64,000 nucleotides of DNA from Enterocloster bolteae (GTDB lineage: Bacteria; Bacillota; Clostridia; Lachnospirales; Lachnospiraceae), in the NCBI RefSeq assembly GCF_002234575.2, contig NZ_CP022464.2, positions 5,394,001 through 5,458,000 on the forward strand, written 5' to 3'. This document shows, piece after piece, positions 16,503 through 24,780 of this stretch. The notes beneath the pieces are model-generated. The model ran no database searches and was not told the DNA's origin. It saw nothing but the letters and a program-made list of their open reading frames with translations. The position numbers and the translations under genes are program-made. The number at the start of each line of letters is the position of its first letter. Position 1 is the first letter of the stretch.

Positions 16503-16546
16503 AGAATACCACTCAATTGAACAAAAGTCAATGAATTATATTCATT
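16503..16546 (-). promoter_or_regulatory. TetR gene promoter with 17-bp dyad
   Basis: Minus-strand -35 TTGACT (16531-16526), 17-bp spacer, -10 TATTCT (16508-16503). AATGAAT-tat-ATTCATT (16530-16546) is a perfect 7-bp-arm dyad touching the -35. The remainder of the 335-bp gap up to 16725 is AT-rich and shows only the ribosome site of the next gene. Confidence 0.6.
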
Positions 16547-16725
16547 CATCAGATCGAAAACTGAGAAATTATTACTTTTTTTGTTCTATTTTTATTCCAT
16601 CTTTAAGATTCTATTTCCATTTCATGAATATCGCTATATTCCATTTTTTATATGATATACTCTGTTTATGAAACATACATATCCTGATTGCATGGATATG
16701 ATACCATAATTTCAAGGAGGTTGCG

Positions 16726-16926
16726 ATGGATTATCTGGGTCTGATTCCTTTATTTGTTTTAGGTCTGGCCATGATTATAAAGCCGGAATATCTCTGGGAG
16801 GTTGAACATATTTTCGCAGTGGACGGCGTAGGGCCAACCGGTCTTTATTTGACATTTATCCGGGTCAGCGGGATATTTTTTATGATTTGTTCCGTGGCCG
16901 CCGCACTCTATGTATTGCTTCCGTAG
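16726..16926 (+). CDS. Small membrane protein (DUF6199-like)
   Basis: A 66-residue protein with two hydrophobic segments (about 3-18 and 42-64) separated by a polar stretch, KPEYLWEVEHIFAVDGVGPTGLY. The pattern (hydrophobic start, WxxE, then a Gly-rich turn with a second helix) is that of small clostridial membrane proteins grouped as DUF6199; the name is from memory. AAGGAGG lies 5 bp before the ATG, and a terminator follows, so it is a single-gene unit. No function can be assigned. Confidence 0.7.
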   Translation: MDYLGLIPLFVLGLAMIIKPEYLWEVEHIFAVDGVGPTGLYLTFIRVSGIFFMICSVAAALYVLLP

Positions 16927-16956
16927 AGGTGAGATTGATATATGATACGAGCTTGG

Positions 16957-16990
16957 AAAGGCCGCGGATTTAAAAGTCTGCAGCCTTTTT
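16957..16990 (+). terminator. Terminator after the small membrane protein
   Basis: A stem of 12 positions, AAAGGCCGCGGA with TCTGCAGCCTTT (one mismatch, one G-U pair), followed by TTC. It closes the 66-codon gene. Confidence 0.65.
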
Positions 16991-17143
16991 CAGTCCTGTC
17001 CCCTTCCAACTTTCTTCCTTTAATCTTTCACCATAATACTTCAAATTCACTCCGCTCCTCATATGCTGATACAGAAAAACTATATCCTTAACTAACATAC
17101 ATGTTTCACACAAAGTTCAAAATTCCCTCCCCAGGCTTCATGT

Positions 17144-17149
17144 TATAAT
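17144..17149 (+). promoter_or_regulatory. -10 element of the two-component operon
   Basis: TATAAT lies 34 bp upstream of the response-regulator start. No good -35 is visible at 16-18 bp, so the promoter may need an activator, perhaps the response regulator itself. Confidence 0.4.
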
Positions 17150-17182
17150 AGACTTATTCCAATGAACCACAGGAGGGATTCC

Positions 17183-17857
17183 ATGCGCATATTAGTGATT
17201 GAAGATGAGAAACGGCTGGCATTTACTCTGGCTGACATGATAGGCGGGGCAGGATATTATACAGATGTCTCCCATGACGGGGCCGAGGGACTGGAGCTTG
17301 CACAAACCGGCATTTACGATGCCATTGTCCTGGATGTGATGCTTCCCGGAATGGATGGATATGCGGTTCTGAAAAACTTAAGAAGCACCCGCAACATGAC
17401 GCCGGTGCTCATGCTGACTGCCAGGTCGGAGCTTTCGGACCGGGTGAGGGGATTAGATGCCGGAGCCGACTACTATCTGACAAAGCCATTTGCCACCGAA
17501 GAATTCCTGGCCTGTCTGCGCACCGTGCTAAGGCGCCACGGAGATATTGCGCCCGACACTCTGACCTTTGGCGACCTTATCCTCACACCCTCCATGCCTG
17601 AACTTATCTGCGGAGAAAACAGTGTGTCTTTAAGCGCCAAGGAACTGGAACTAATGAGCCTGCTGATACAAAACAGCAGTCAGTATCTCCCCAAAGAAAC
17701 CTTACTCCTTAAGGTCTGGGGATATGACGCCAATGTGAATTCCAACAGTGTGGAGGCCTACATATCATTTCTGCGCAAGAAACTCTCGCTGCTGGGATCC
17801 TGTGTTTCTATCTCCGTCATGAGAAACATTGGATATAAGCTGGGGGTGTCCCTATGA
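17183..17857 (+). CDS. OmpR-type response regulator
   Basis: A 224-residue two-domain regulator. The receiver (1-120) has acidic pocket ED near residue 7, phosphoacceptor Asp in VLDVMLPGMDG and the switch Lys in TKPF. The C-terminal winged helix (125-224) includes LSAKELELMSLLIQ, EAYISFLRKKL and RNIGYKLG. The start at 17183 is 6 bp from AGGAGG; an earlier in-frame ATG lies upstream of that site. It overlaps the kinase gene by ATGA. Its 3' neighbours on the opposite strand (VTC, DUF4956, lipoprotein) may be its targets. Confidence 0.92.
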   Translation: MRILVIEDEKRLAFTLADMIGGAGYYTDVSHDGAEGLELAQTGIYDAIVLDVMLPGMDGYAVLKNLRSTRNMTPVLMLTARSELSDRVRGLDAGADYYLTKPFATEEFLACLRTVLRRHGDIAPDTLTFGDLILTPSMPELICGENSVSLSAKELELMSLLIQNSSQYLPKETLLLKVWGYDANVNSNSVEAYISFLRKKLSLLGSCVSISVMRNIGYKLGVSL

Positions 17858-19110
17858 TACGAAAACTCAGATGGAAATTTTCAGCCATCATGATGACCAT
17901 TGTCGCTTTTCTGCTGGCTGTCATTTTCATAACGCTGTACTACACAACAAAAGCAAACTACGTTCAGCGGAGCATGGGCACCCTGCATTCCGCCATGCTG
18001 GAAAATTATCCGGGCAGTATGCGGGAACAGGCAGGGCAGCCGCCCTCTGCGGGCCAGCGTCCTCCCTCCCGCCCCCGCAGGCAGGAACTTCCTCTGATGG
18101 TGGTTGATATAAGGCAGGGCAACTATACTGTAGTAAAGAACCAGCTTCCAGATATAGAAAGCCAGGAGGCCGAAACCCTGATATCCCTGGCGGAAAGCAA
18201 GGGCGGTGAGTCCGGTACCTTAAAAGACCTGCACCTGCGTTTTCTCCGTGGAAAAACCAAGCCTGACCAAACAGTGCGGTATGTATTCGCCGATATATAT
18301 GAGGAACAGAATTCACTCTATTGGCAGGTGATTCACTCTTCCATTATCGGAGCAAGTTCGTTTGCTGTCTTTTTCCTGTTCTCCATCCTTCTCTCCGGAT
18401 GGGCTGTGAAACCAGTGGAGATTGCCTGGCAGCGGCAGCGCCAGTTTGTTGCGGATGCCTCTCACGAATTAAAAACACCTCTCACCGTCATCCTCTCCAA
18501 TGCCGATATGCTTGAAAAAGACCGCGATATACCGAAGGGACAAAACCGGCAGCGGATAAGCCATATAAAGGCTGAGTCCCTGCGGATGAAACAGCTGATA
18601 GAAAGCCTTCTCGCCATGGCCCGGAGTGACTCAGGACAGGAGTCTGCGGTCTGCGCACCAGTTGACCTGAGCTTTATTGTAAACAGCAGTCTTATGGCCT
18701 TTGAGCCTCTGGCTTTTGACATGGATAAACACATCACCTATGATATCGAAGCTTCACTTCATGTAAATGGAGATGATAAAAAACTCCGGCAGCTGACAGA
18801 CATTCTCCTTGACAATGCCTGCAAATACAGTCAGGATAACGGCTCCATCTGTGTTACCCTGAAAAAGACCAGCGCAAAAGAGGCGCTCCTCACTGTCTCA
18901 GATGAGGGGGCACCTCTCACGAAAGAAGAAATCAAACACCTGTTTCTCCGCTTTTACCGCGGAGACACTGCCCGCAGCAATATCCCCGGCTACGGCCTCG
19001 GACTTTCCATTGCCCAAAGCATTGTATCTGAGCATGGAGGAAAGATTGAGGCCAGCACGGATGGTTTCGCAACAAACTCATTTATAGTTCGGCTGCCCAT
19101 ACAGGAATAA
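17854..19110 (+). CDS. Sensor histidine kinase
   Basis: A 418-residue membrane kinase. TM1 is at about 10-32, an extracellular domain of about 125 residues follows with a Pro/Arg-rich stretch (PPSAGQRPPSRPRRQE), and TM2 is at about 162-182. HisKA (DASHELKTPLTVILSNADML) has the phosphorylated His; HATPase_c has DNACKYS (N box) and GYGLGLSIAQSIVSEHGG (G box). The ligand is unknown. It is translated coupled to the response regulator and ends 42 bp from the convergent lipoprotein gene. Confidence 0.92.
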   Translation: MIRKLRWKFSAIMMTIVAFLLAVIFITLYYTTKANYVQRSMGTLHSAMLENYPGSMREQAGQPPSAGQRPPSRPRRQELPLMVVDIRQGNYTVVKNQLPDIESQEAETLISLAESKGGESGTLKDLHLRFLRGKTKPDQTVRYVFADIYEEQNSLYWQVIHSSIIGASSFAVFFLFSILLSGWAVKPVEIAWQRQRQFVADASHELKTPLTVILSNADMLEKDRDIPKGQNRQRISHIKAESLRMKQLIESLLAMARSDSGQESAVCAPVDLSFIVNSSLMAFEPLAFDMDKHITYDIEASLHVNGDDKKLRQLTDILLDNACKYSQDNGSICVTLKKTSAKEALLTVSDEGAPLTKEEIKHLFLRFYRGDTARSNIPGYGLGLSIAQSIVSEHGGKIEASTDGFATNSFIVRLPIQE

Positions 19111-19151
19111 GAAAGTATTCCCGGCCACCCGGCATGCTTCAAGGCTTCGGC

Positions 19152-21113
19152 TTACTCCATGCTACCGCTGCTTCCCAGAACATGGATACCTTCCGGCAAG
19201 CTCTCTTCCGGCGAATTCCCTGCCAGCAAAGTCTCCTGTATTACAACAACGGAGGCTTTGCCGGAAACATTTCCGGCTCCTTCCGCTTCTGATTCACTGC
19301 CAATATTATCTGCGTTTCCCGCTTCCGGCTGCATTTTCCGCCTTCCCTCCCGGCTTCCTCCAGCATTCTCTCCTTCTCTACCTTCCTGTGTTCTTCCGAA
19401 GTTTTCCTCTCCGGTTCCTGCTCCCGGCCTTTCTTTTAACTTTCCTTCTCCGCCGCCTGGGATTCTTCTAAAACCTCCGCTGGAAGGCGTGCCATACTGA
19501 TTCAGGATGCCGTCCACCGCCATCTGAATATCCTGTTCTCCGGCCTCTATGTAATAAGTCTCCCCTGATTTTAATTCTGGCGAGCTGAAAAGCAGAGCCT
19601 CAAAGGGCTTTGAAATCTCTGTTTCCGTCAATTGATTTCCCAGCCCGTCCTTTATTGATATGGTTGTTCCGGCATCCTGCATTTCATCAAAGTAAACCAT
19701 CAGCATGGGCTGGGATGAACTCTCAGAAAACGTCTGGAACATTCCCGCACTTCCCACAGCCAATATGGTTCCTCCTGAAATGGTTCCCGTACCATTGTAA
19801 TCCAAAGCACCATTCCCCCCTTCTGCCGGGCCTTCTGCGAGGACGGTACCTCCCTCCAGATACAGGTCTCCATTGGAGTCTATACCATCCCCGGAAGCAT
19901 TGATCTTCACGTTTCCTCCCGTAATACGGATATAAGCCCCTTCTGTTGCACCAAAAGAACCGCCGGCTGCATTTGGACCGCCGGATGTATCTGTACCCCG
20001 GGCTGCATTAATTCCATCATCCTCTGAGTTAATCTGAATGGTTCCTCCAGTGATTTCCAAACAGAGCCCTTCCAGTCCCTCGCGGCTTTGTTCCACGATT
20101 ATGGTTCCGCCTGAGACTTCCACCAGATTATCACTGTGAACTGCATCGTCGCCTGCGGACAGCGTCAGCTCACCTGAGAACAACCTTACATTCTTGCCGC
20201 TGTGTATACCGTCATCCTGAGCATTTATGTCAATGATGCCGCCTGTAACCTCAACCAGCGTTTCGGCCAGTATTCCTTTCTTTCCTGCTGTGATGGCCGT
20301 TGTTCCTCCGGTGATTCTCACATATCCCTTGTCTTCTTCCCCATTATTATTTGACTGTATCCCGTCGCTGCCTGCTGTAATGGTAATCTCTCCGCCGTTC
20401 ACCTCTACGGCGTCCTTTCCTTTCACGCCATCTTCCGCCGCCTCAATGACATAGGTACCGGAATTAATGGTAAGGCGATCCTTTCCCCGTATACCATTCA
20501 TATAATTACCGCTGACTGTCAGCATGCCGTTCCCCTCAAATACCACATCATCCTTGCTGAAAATGGCTGCATCCGGCTCATCCTCCCCTGTCTGCGGATA
20601 AGTATATGTATTTCCGTCAGATACCCTGTTTTCTGTCCTATCCTCCAGGACAATGGTCAGAAGTCCGCTTTGGCTGGCATAGATTGCGGAATAATCCGGA
20701 CTTGTAATGGAAACGCCGTCCAGTATCAGACATACCTCATCCTCCTTTCCCGCGTCCACCACCACGCCTCCCCCTGTAATGTTTCCTGTCAGGCGGTATG
20801 TTCCGGAAGATGAAATAGTGACATTGGCCCCGTCAGCCGCAGCCCCTGTCCCTTCAATGGCCACTGTTGTTCCATTTCCAGTGATTCGTGTTTCCTCTCC
20901 ATCACCAAAGGAACTGTCTGCATCTGTCCGGTTTGTGTCCTGCGTCCCTGCCGCTTCCTGGATGCCTGCTGTTTCCGATGTTCCAGCGGCTCCCGCCTTA
21001 CTCCCATCCTGCCCGGCTGTCTTTGTGCATCCGGCAAGAAACAGAACACCGGCCAGTCCGGCCGCTATTCCAAATATCTTAAGTTTCCTGTATTTCAGTC
21101 CATTTCTGCCCAT
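19152..21113 (-). CDS. Lipoprotein with beta-helix carbohydrate-binding-like domain
   Basis: A 653-residue exported lipoprotein. The signal peptide ends in the lipobox LAGC (Cys29). A Thr/Asp-rich linker precedes a long right-handed parallel beta-helix from about 90 to 460 with repeats of the form G-T-x-x-I-x-A-x-x-D-G-I (DUF4353 type, annotated as a carbohydrate-binding domain). The last 130 residues are a low-complexity Gly/Glu/Arg-rich tail. AGGAGG lies 8 bp before the ATG. It is the third gene of a VTC-DUF4956-lipoprotein operon. Proteins of this kind accompany VTC/DUF4956 pairs; a cell-surface role is likely but its ligand is unknown. Confidence 0.82.
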   Translation of the reverse strand: MGRNGLKYRKLKIFGIAAGLAGVLFLAGCTKTAGQDGSKAGAAGTSETAGIQEAAGTQDTNRTDADSSFGDGEETRITGNGTTVAIEGTGAAADGANVTISSSGTYRLTGNITGGGVVVDAGKEDEVCLILDGVSITSPDYSAIYASQSGLLTIVLEDRTENRVSDGNTYTYPQTGEDEPDAAIFSKDDVVFEGNGMLTVSGNYMNGIRGKDRLTINSGTYVIEAAEDGVKGKDAVEVNGGEITITAGSDGIQSNNNGEEDKGYVRITGGTTAITAGKKGILAETLVEVTGGIIDINAQDDGIHSGKNVRLFSGELTLSAGDDAVHSDNLVEVSGGTIIVEQSREGLEGLCLEITGGTIQINSEDDGINAARGTDTSGGPNAAGGSFGATEGAYIRITGGNVKINASGDGIDSNGDLYLEGGTVLAEGPAEGGNGALDYNGTGTISGGTILAVGSAGMFQTFSESSSQPMLMVYFDEMQDAGTTISIKDGLGNQLTETEISKPFEALLFSSPELKSGETYYIEAGEQDIQMAVDGILNQYGTPSSGGFRRIPGGGEGKLKERPGAGTGEENFGRTQEGREGENAGGSREGRRKMQPEAGNADNIGSESEAEGAGNVSGKASVVVIQETLLAGNSPEESLPEGIHVLGSSGSME

Positions 21114-21125
21114 ATGATTATCCTC

Positions 21126-21797
21126 CTATAATTCATCCCTGCCATCCGGCAGCCGGCCGCAGACAATGGTAAGGTTCCCATTTCTGCACCGTATTTCATC
21201 CAGCATGTTCTTTTCAATAAATTCCGACTTTAAATCCACCTGGTAGCACAGTTCATAGAGACTGCCCATATTCACGGTCCTGACCCGCACAAGCTCTGAC
21301 TTTTTAGTATACTTCGCAAATATATCGTCAAAAATCCCTGAATAGTCCAGATTTTCCGGTATCGTAATTTTCAATTCCTTTCTCCCGGCCCTGCCTGCCG
21401 GAAGGGATATCAAAAGGATGGTAATTCCGCCAGACACAATCATCAAAAGCATAGCGGTTCCCAGATACCCCATTCCAGCGGCCAGACCCAGAGCCATGGC
21501 CAGGAATATACTTCCAATCTCTCTTGCATTGCCGGGCAAGGACCTGAACCGCACCAGACTGAACGCCCCCATGACCGCCACTCCGGTACCCAGGTTTCCG
21601 TTTACCAGCATGATCACGGTCTGGACCATAACAGGCAGCAGGACCAGAGTAAGAATAAAGCTTCTGGAATACTGGTTCCTGTATGTATGAACCGCAGCCA
21701 GCACTGCCCCCAGCATTACTGATGTAATGGTACAGAGTAAAAATTGTCCCATTGTAATACCGGTATTTACAGTTTCTGTCAACACACTCTCAAGCAC
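21126..21797 (-). CDS. DUF4956 membrane protein
   Basis: A 223-residue protein with about four membrane helices in the first 130 residues (TMGQFLLCTITSVMLGAVLAA, ILTLVLLPVMVQTVIMLV, GAFSLVRFRSLPGNAREIG, MALGLAAGMGYLG). A cytosolic alpha/beta domain follows (about 140-223). The signature FSLVRFRS...AREIG is that of DUF4956. It starts with GTG at 21797, 8 bp from GGGAGG, and overlaps the VTC gene by 8 bp. Partnership with the VTC polymerase suggests a membrane component of a polyphosphate or related polymer system; this is context-based. Confidence 0.85.
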   Translation of the reverse strand: MLESVLTETVNTGITMGQFLLCTITSVMLGAVLAAVHTYRNQYSRSFILTLVLLPVMVQTVIMLVNGNLGTGVAVMGAFSLVRFRSLPGNAREIGSIFLAMALGLAAGMGYLGTAMLLMIVSGGITILLISLPAGRAGRKELKITIPENLDYSGIFDDIFAKYTKKSELVRVRTVNMGSLYELCYQVDLKSEFIEKNMLDEIRCRNGNLTIVCGRLPDGRDEL

Positions 21798-22509
21798 AGA
21801 TTCTACCTCCCTCTATAAATATCCCTTGATACAGGTACTCTTTATAATAGGCACCATATTTTGAATAAGACACCGGAAAAAGCCCCATATCGGAAAAAAG
21901 CCTGCTCATCCATAACGGCATCGCCCCAGGAATTTTCACCTCCATCAGAATTTGGTCCTTATCCAAAAGCATTGTTCCATAAACTCCATTCTTCAGATCC
22001 AGTCCGCTGCACCTGCAGCAAATATTCCGGTCAAAGGTAATTCTTAATTCTTCATTGCCCTTTCCGTAATATGCCGCCCGGTCATAGGCCACAAAAGCCG
22101 CGGGTTTTAAGTCATACCGATTCAAAACATACTCTATTTCCTTCAATATCTGGCTCTCCTCAATCCGCCGGATTCCATAATACAGATACTTTCTCGCCTG
22201 GCAGAGAGGCACTGGTATCCGGCGTTTGTACACCACCCCGTCAAACTTTTTCTTTAATTCCGCATATACCACGCTGGTGTCCGTCGCCTTCCCATATGCC
22301 CTCAAACGCAGCTTTTCTTTATATTCCGGTTTTTCAATGGATTGTCTGACCAGCTGGAAATCCGGTGTATCAAAGTAAATATTGGATATGGTATATTCCC
22401 CGTAATGGTCTGTATCCATCTGTCTTTCCAGAGCAGGCATCAAAGCATCATACTGTTTTTGGGTGAGCATATATTTTTTCTCGTAGCGTTTGAATATTTC
22501 CTGAGTCAT
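21790..22509 (-). CDS. VTC-domain polyphosphate polymerase-like protein
   Basis: A 239-residue CYTH-like tunnel domain of the VTC family, whose eukaryotic members make polyphosphate from ATP. Seen are RYEKKYML at the start, ISNIYFDTPDFQLVRQSIEKP, KEKLRLRAYG (basic tunnel strand), VYAELKKKFDGVVYKRR, RITFDRNICC and the C-terminal ILMEVKIPGAMPLWMSRLFS. These basic strands and the terminal Glu fit a triphosphate and metal site. The start at 22509 has AAGGAGG 8 bp upstream; a GTG or ATG further up overlaps that site. It is the first gene of the operon, and tandem repeats upstream (22601-22644) may be the control site. Confidence 0.85.
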   Translation of the reverse strand: MTQEIFKRYEKKYMLTQKQYDALMPALERQMDTDHYGEYTISNIYFDTPDFQLVRQSIEKPEYKEKLRLRAYGKATDTSVVYAELKKKFDGVVYKRRIPVPLCQARKYLYYGIRRIEESQILKEIEYVLNRYDLKPAAFVAYDRAAYYGKGNEELRITFDRNICCRCSGLDLKNGVYGTMLLDKDQILMEVKIPGAMPLWMSRLFSDMGLFPVSYSKYGAYYKEYLYQGIFIEGGRICA

Positions 22510-22600
22510 ACACATGGCCTCCTTCATCTTTTATGGCTTTTATCCTAACAGCCCAAGCTGAAACAAACCTTAAAAAAATCCTGGAAACCATGAGCTTTCT

Positions 22601-22644
22601 GTGAACGGTCCGGGGATTTTCCGTGAACTGACAGGGGATTTTCC
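22601..22644. repeat. Tandem 22-bp repeat upstream of the VTC operon
   Basis: Two adjacent units share GTGAAC at the start and GGGGATTTTCC at the end (22601-22622 and 22623-22644; about 17 of 22 positions agree). They lie 90-135 bp upstream of the VTC start. Two-turn direct repeats are typical of sites for OmpR-type response regulators, such as the one encoded at 17183. Confidence 0.55.
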
Positions 22645-22913
22645 GGATATTGTCCAGAAATGTTCTCCTTTTTTAATCAATGGAAAAGACAGAAAGATTG
22701 CTGCAGGAGATATTTATAAAAAGGCTTAAAAGCACAGCCCAGATTTTTCCATTTTTTGCAAAAAGTTATCGTATAAGAATTAAATGTTCAAAAAACACAC
22801 ATTATTTTTTTATGCCAACCCTTTTACAGTGTTTTCCAAAAGCCCGAAATAATAGTGCATATAATTTGCCAATTAATCAAAAATAGAAAAATAAATAAAT
22901 AAAAAATTAACAA

Positions 22914-22942
22914 TTGACAAAAAACAAAACATTTGCTATATT
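22914..22942 (+). promoter_or_regulatory. Promoter of the amino-sugar-acid operon
   Basis: TTGACA (22914-22919), 17-bp spacer, TATATT (22937-22942), close to consensus. It implies a leader of about 230 nt before the regulator gene at 23178. The 668-bp gap from 22510 is markedly AT-rich. Apart from this promoter and the repeats named here I see no gene in it; a 68-codon open frame at 22680 lacks a ribosome site. Confidence 0.65.
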
Positions 22943-23146
22943 GAATGTGTAAAGACTAAAAGTTTTAAAATTGCAATAATTCAAATTAATTTTAATTTTA
23001 AAATGACAATGTAACTTCAAAACAGTGAGGGGGCTTTTACATTATTTAAATGTTTTCTGCCAGCCCCTGCACAGTTCATATAACATAAAGTTATAATTTT
23101 CAGAATATAATAAAAACTTTATTTTTTAAAACATTAGGGTTACAAT

Positions 23147-23170
23147 CTAAGTACATTTATACTTAGGAGG
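23147..23170 (+). promoter_or_regulatory. Hairpin overlapping the ribosome site of the regulator gene
   Basis: CTAAGTA (23147-23153) and TACTTAG (23160-23166) form a 7-bp inverted repeat. The second arm overlaps AGGAGG (23165-23170), which serves the start at 23178. It could tune translation or act as a DNA operator. Confidence 0.45.
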
Positions 23171-23177
23171 AAATTAT

Positions 23178-23834
23178 ATGAAGACCATCGAGAATGAAAT
23201 GCCCTTTTTCCAAACCCTGCTAAAGCTTTTAAAAAATCAGTTTGGTATGGAGTCAGAATTTATCCTGCATGACTGGTCAAAAGGTTATGACCATAGTGTA
23301 GTAGCTATTGAAAACGGACATATCACAAACCGCAAGATTGGAGACTGCGGCAGTAATCTGGGCTTGGAAGTGATACGCGGAACCGCTACAAGCGATATGA
23401 AATGTAACTATGTCACTCGCACAAGGGAAGGAAAAGTCCTATTGTCCTCGACCATGTATATAAAGAATGACGATGGACAGGCTTTGGGTGCGCTGTGTAT
23501 TAACACAGATATATCCGAGAGAATCAAGATAAAGGAATATTTGGACTCCTCGCTTCCCGAAGAACTAAATAAAAAGGACAGCAACGAAGAATTCTTCGCT
23601 ACAGATGTGTCTGATTTATTAGTATACCTAATAGACCAGGGGATAAATAACATTGGAAGACCTGTCAGTGAGATGACCAAGGAAGACAAAATGAAGGTAT
23701 TACGTTTTCTGGATGATCGAGGAGCTTTTCTCATCAGTAAATCCAGTACAAAAATCTGTCAGATTTTGGAGATCTCCAAGTTTACCTTGTATAACTATTT
23801 GGATGAAGTACGTGAACGTAAAGAGTCCATTTAG
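23178..23834 (+). CDS. YheO/DauR-type PAS-HTH transcriptional regulator
   Basis: A 218-residue regulator. An N-terminal YheO-type PAS-like domain (about 5-120) contains FILHDWSKGYDHSVVAIENGHITNRKIG and GALCINTDIS, and a C-terminal HTH_22 domain (about 160-215) contains FLDDRGAFLISKSSTKICQILEISKFTLYNYL. Family member DauR controls D-arginine catabolism, and other members sit with amino-acid enzymes. AGGAGG is 7 bp upstream. As first gene of the operon it probably senses the imported substrate or a breakdown product and controls its own operon. Whether it activates or represses is not visible. Confidence 0.85.
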   Translation: MKTIENEMPFFQTLLKLLKNQFGMESEFILHDWSKGYDHSVVAIENGHITNRKIGDCGSNLGLEVIRGTATSDMKCNYVTRTREGKVLLSSTMYIKNDDGQALGALCINTDISERIKIKEYLDSSLPEELNKKDSNEEFFATDVSDLLVYLIDQGINNIGRPVSEMTKEDKMKVLRFLDDRGAFLISKSSTKICQILEISKFTLYNYLDEVRERKESI

Positions 23835-23887
23835 AAATAAAATTTCTACCAAAGAGTAGAAGATTAAGAAAGGACGGCGAGGTAGTA

Positions 23888-24724
23888 ATGAAAAAAATCA
23901 AACAGATCAAGAGAATTGCAGCAGTTGTAATGGCGGTTTCAGTAGCAGTGGGGTTAACGGCCTGTCAGCAGAAAACTGACTCCCAGGGAAATTCAACCCA
24001 GACAGGAACCCTCCAGAAAGTGCTTAAGGAGAGGAAGATGACAGTAGGATGCATCCTGTCATTCCCTCCCTTCGGCTACAAATCGGAGGATGGTACTCCC
24101 ATGGGTTATGACGTGGATATGATACATGAACTGGCGGATTCTTTAGGTGTGGAAGTTGAGATTGTTGAAGTTACTGCCGATGCCAGGATCCCAAGCCTGG
24201 AGACAGGTAAAGTTGACGCTGTATTCGGAAACTTCACAAGAACACTGGAGAGGGCACAGAAAATTGACTTTTCAAATCCTTATGTTGTTGCCGGCGAACG
24301 GCTTCTCGTTAAAAAAGGAAGCGGAATCAATACCGTAGATGATTTAACTGGTAAAAAGGTAGCTGTTACAAAAGGGTCAACAAATGCAGAACTGATGGCA
24401 ACACTAAACCCAAACGCTGAGGTGGTATTCTTTGAAACATCTGCAGATGCACTTCAGGCTGTGAAGAACGGCCAGTGTGCAACCTTCTTGGAGGACAGTA
24501 ACTTCCAGCAGTACCAGGCTGCTCAGAACGATGACCTTGAGGTGGTAGGCGATTCCCTCATTTCTCTGGAATACAATGCAATTGGAGTAAAGAAGGGTGA
24601 TCAGGACTGGCTCAATTATCTGAACCTTTTCATCTTCAACACCAATGTATCGGGGAAAAATGATGAAATGTACTCAAAATGGTTTGGAGAACCAATGCCA
24701 TTTGATTTAAATCCTCAATATTAA
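23888..24724 (+). CDS. Polar amino-acid-type ABC transporter, substrate-binding lipoprotein
   Basis: A 278-residue SBP_bac_3 protein. The signal peptide and lipobox (VGLTAC, Cys26) anchor it to the outer membrane face. MTVGCILSFPPFGYKSEDGTPMGYDVDMIHELA and KVDAVFGNFTRTLERAQKIDFSNPYVV are the family signatures for alpha-amino and carboxylate recognition. The ligand is an amino-acid-like molecule; the operon suggests a 2-amino sugar acid. It is separated from the permease genes by a hairpin (24734-24759), a common way to make more binding protein than permease. Confidence 0.9.
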   Translation: MKKIKQIKRIAAVVMAVSVAVGLTACQQKTDSQGNSTQTGTLQKVLKERKMTVGCILSFPPFGYKSEDGTPMGYDVDMIHELADSLGVEVEIVEVTADARIPSLETGKVDAVFGNFTRTLERAQKIDFSNPYVVAGERLLVKKGSGINTVDDLTGKKVAVTKGSTNAELMATLNPNAEVVFFETSADALQAVKNGQCATFLEDSNFQQYQAAQNDDLEVVGDSLISLEYNAIGVKKGDQDWLNYLNLFIFNTNVSGKNDEMYSKWFGEPMPFDLNPQY

Positions 24725-24733
24725 TTAAAGTAA

Positions 24734-24759
24734 ATGGGGCTCCGTTCTGGTAGCCCCAT
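24734..24759 (+). terminator. Intercistronic hairpin after the binding-protein gene
   Basis: A perfect 8-bp stem, ATGGGGCT / AGCCCCAT, with a 10-base loop and only a weak T run (TCTAT). It is likely a partial terminator or 3' stabiliser that lets binding-protein mRNA exceed permease mRNA. Confidence 0.6.
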
Positions 24760-24780
24760 TCTATAGAAAGAGGTGTTAAT

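Noticed and set aside
22680..22886. 68-codon open frame in the AT-rich gap before the DauR-like operon
   Set aside because: No ribosome site, low-complexity composition, precedes the mapped promoter.
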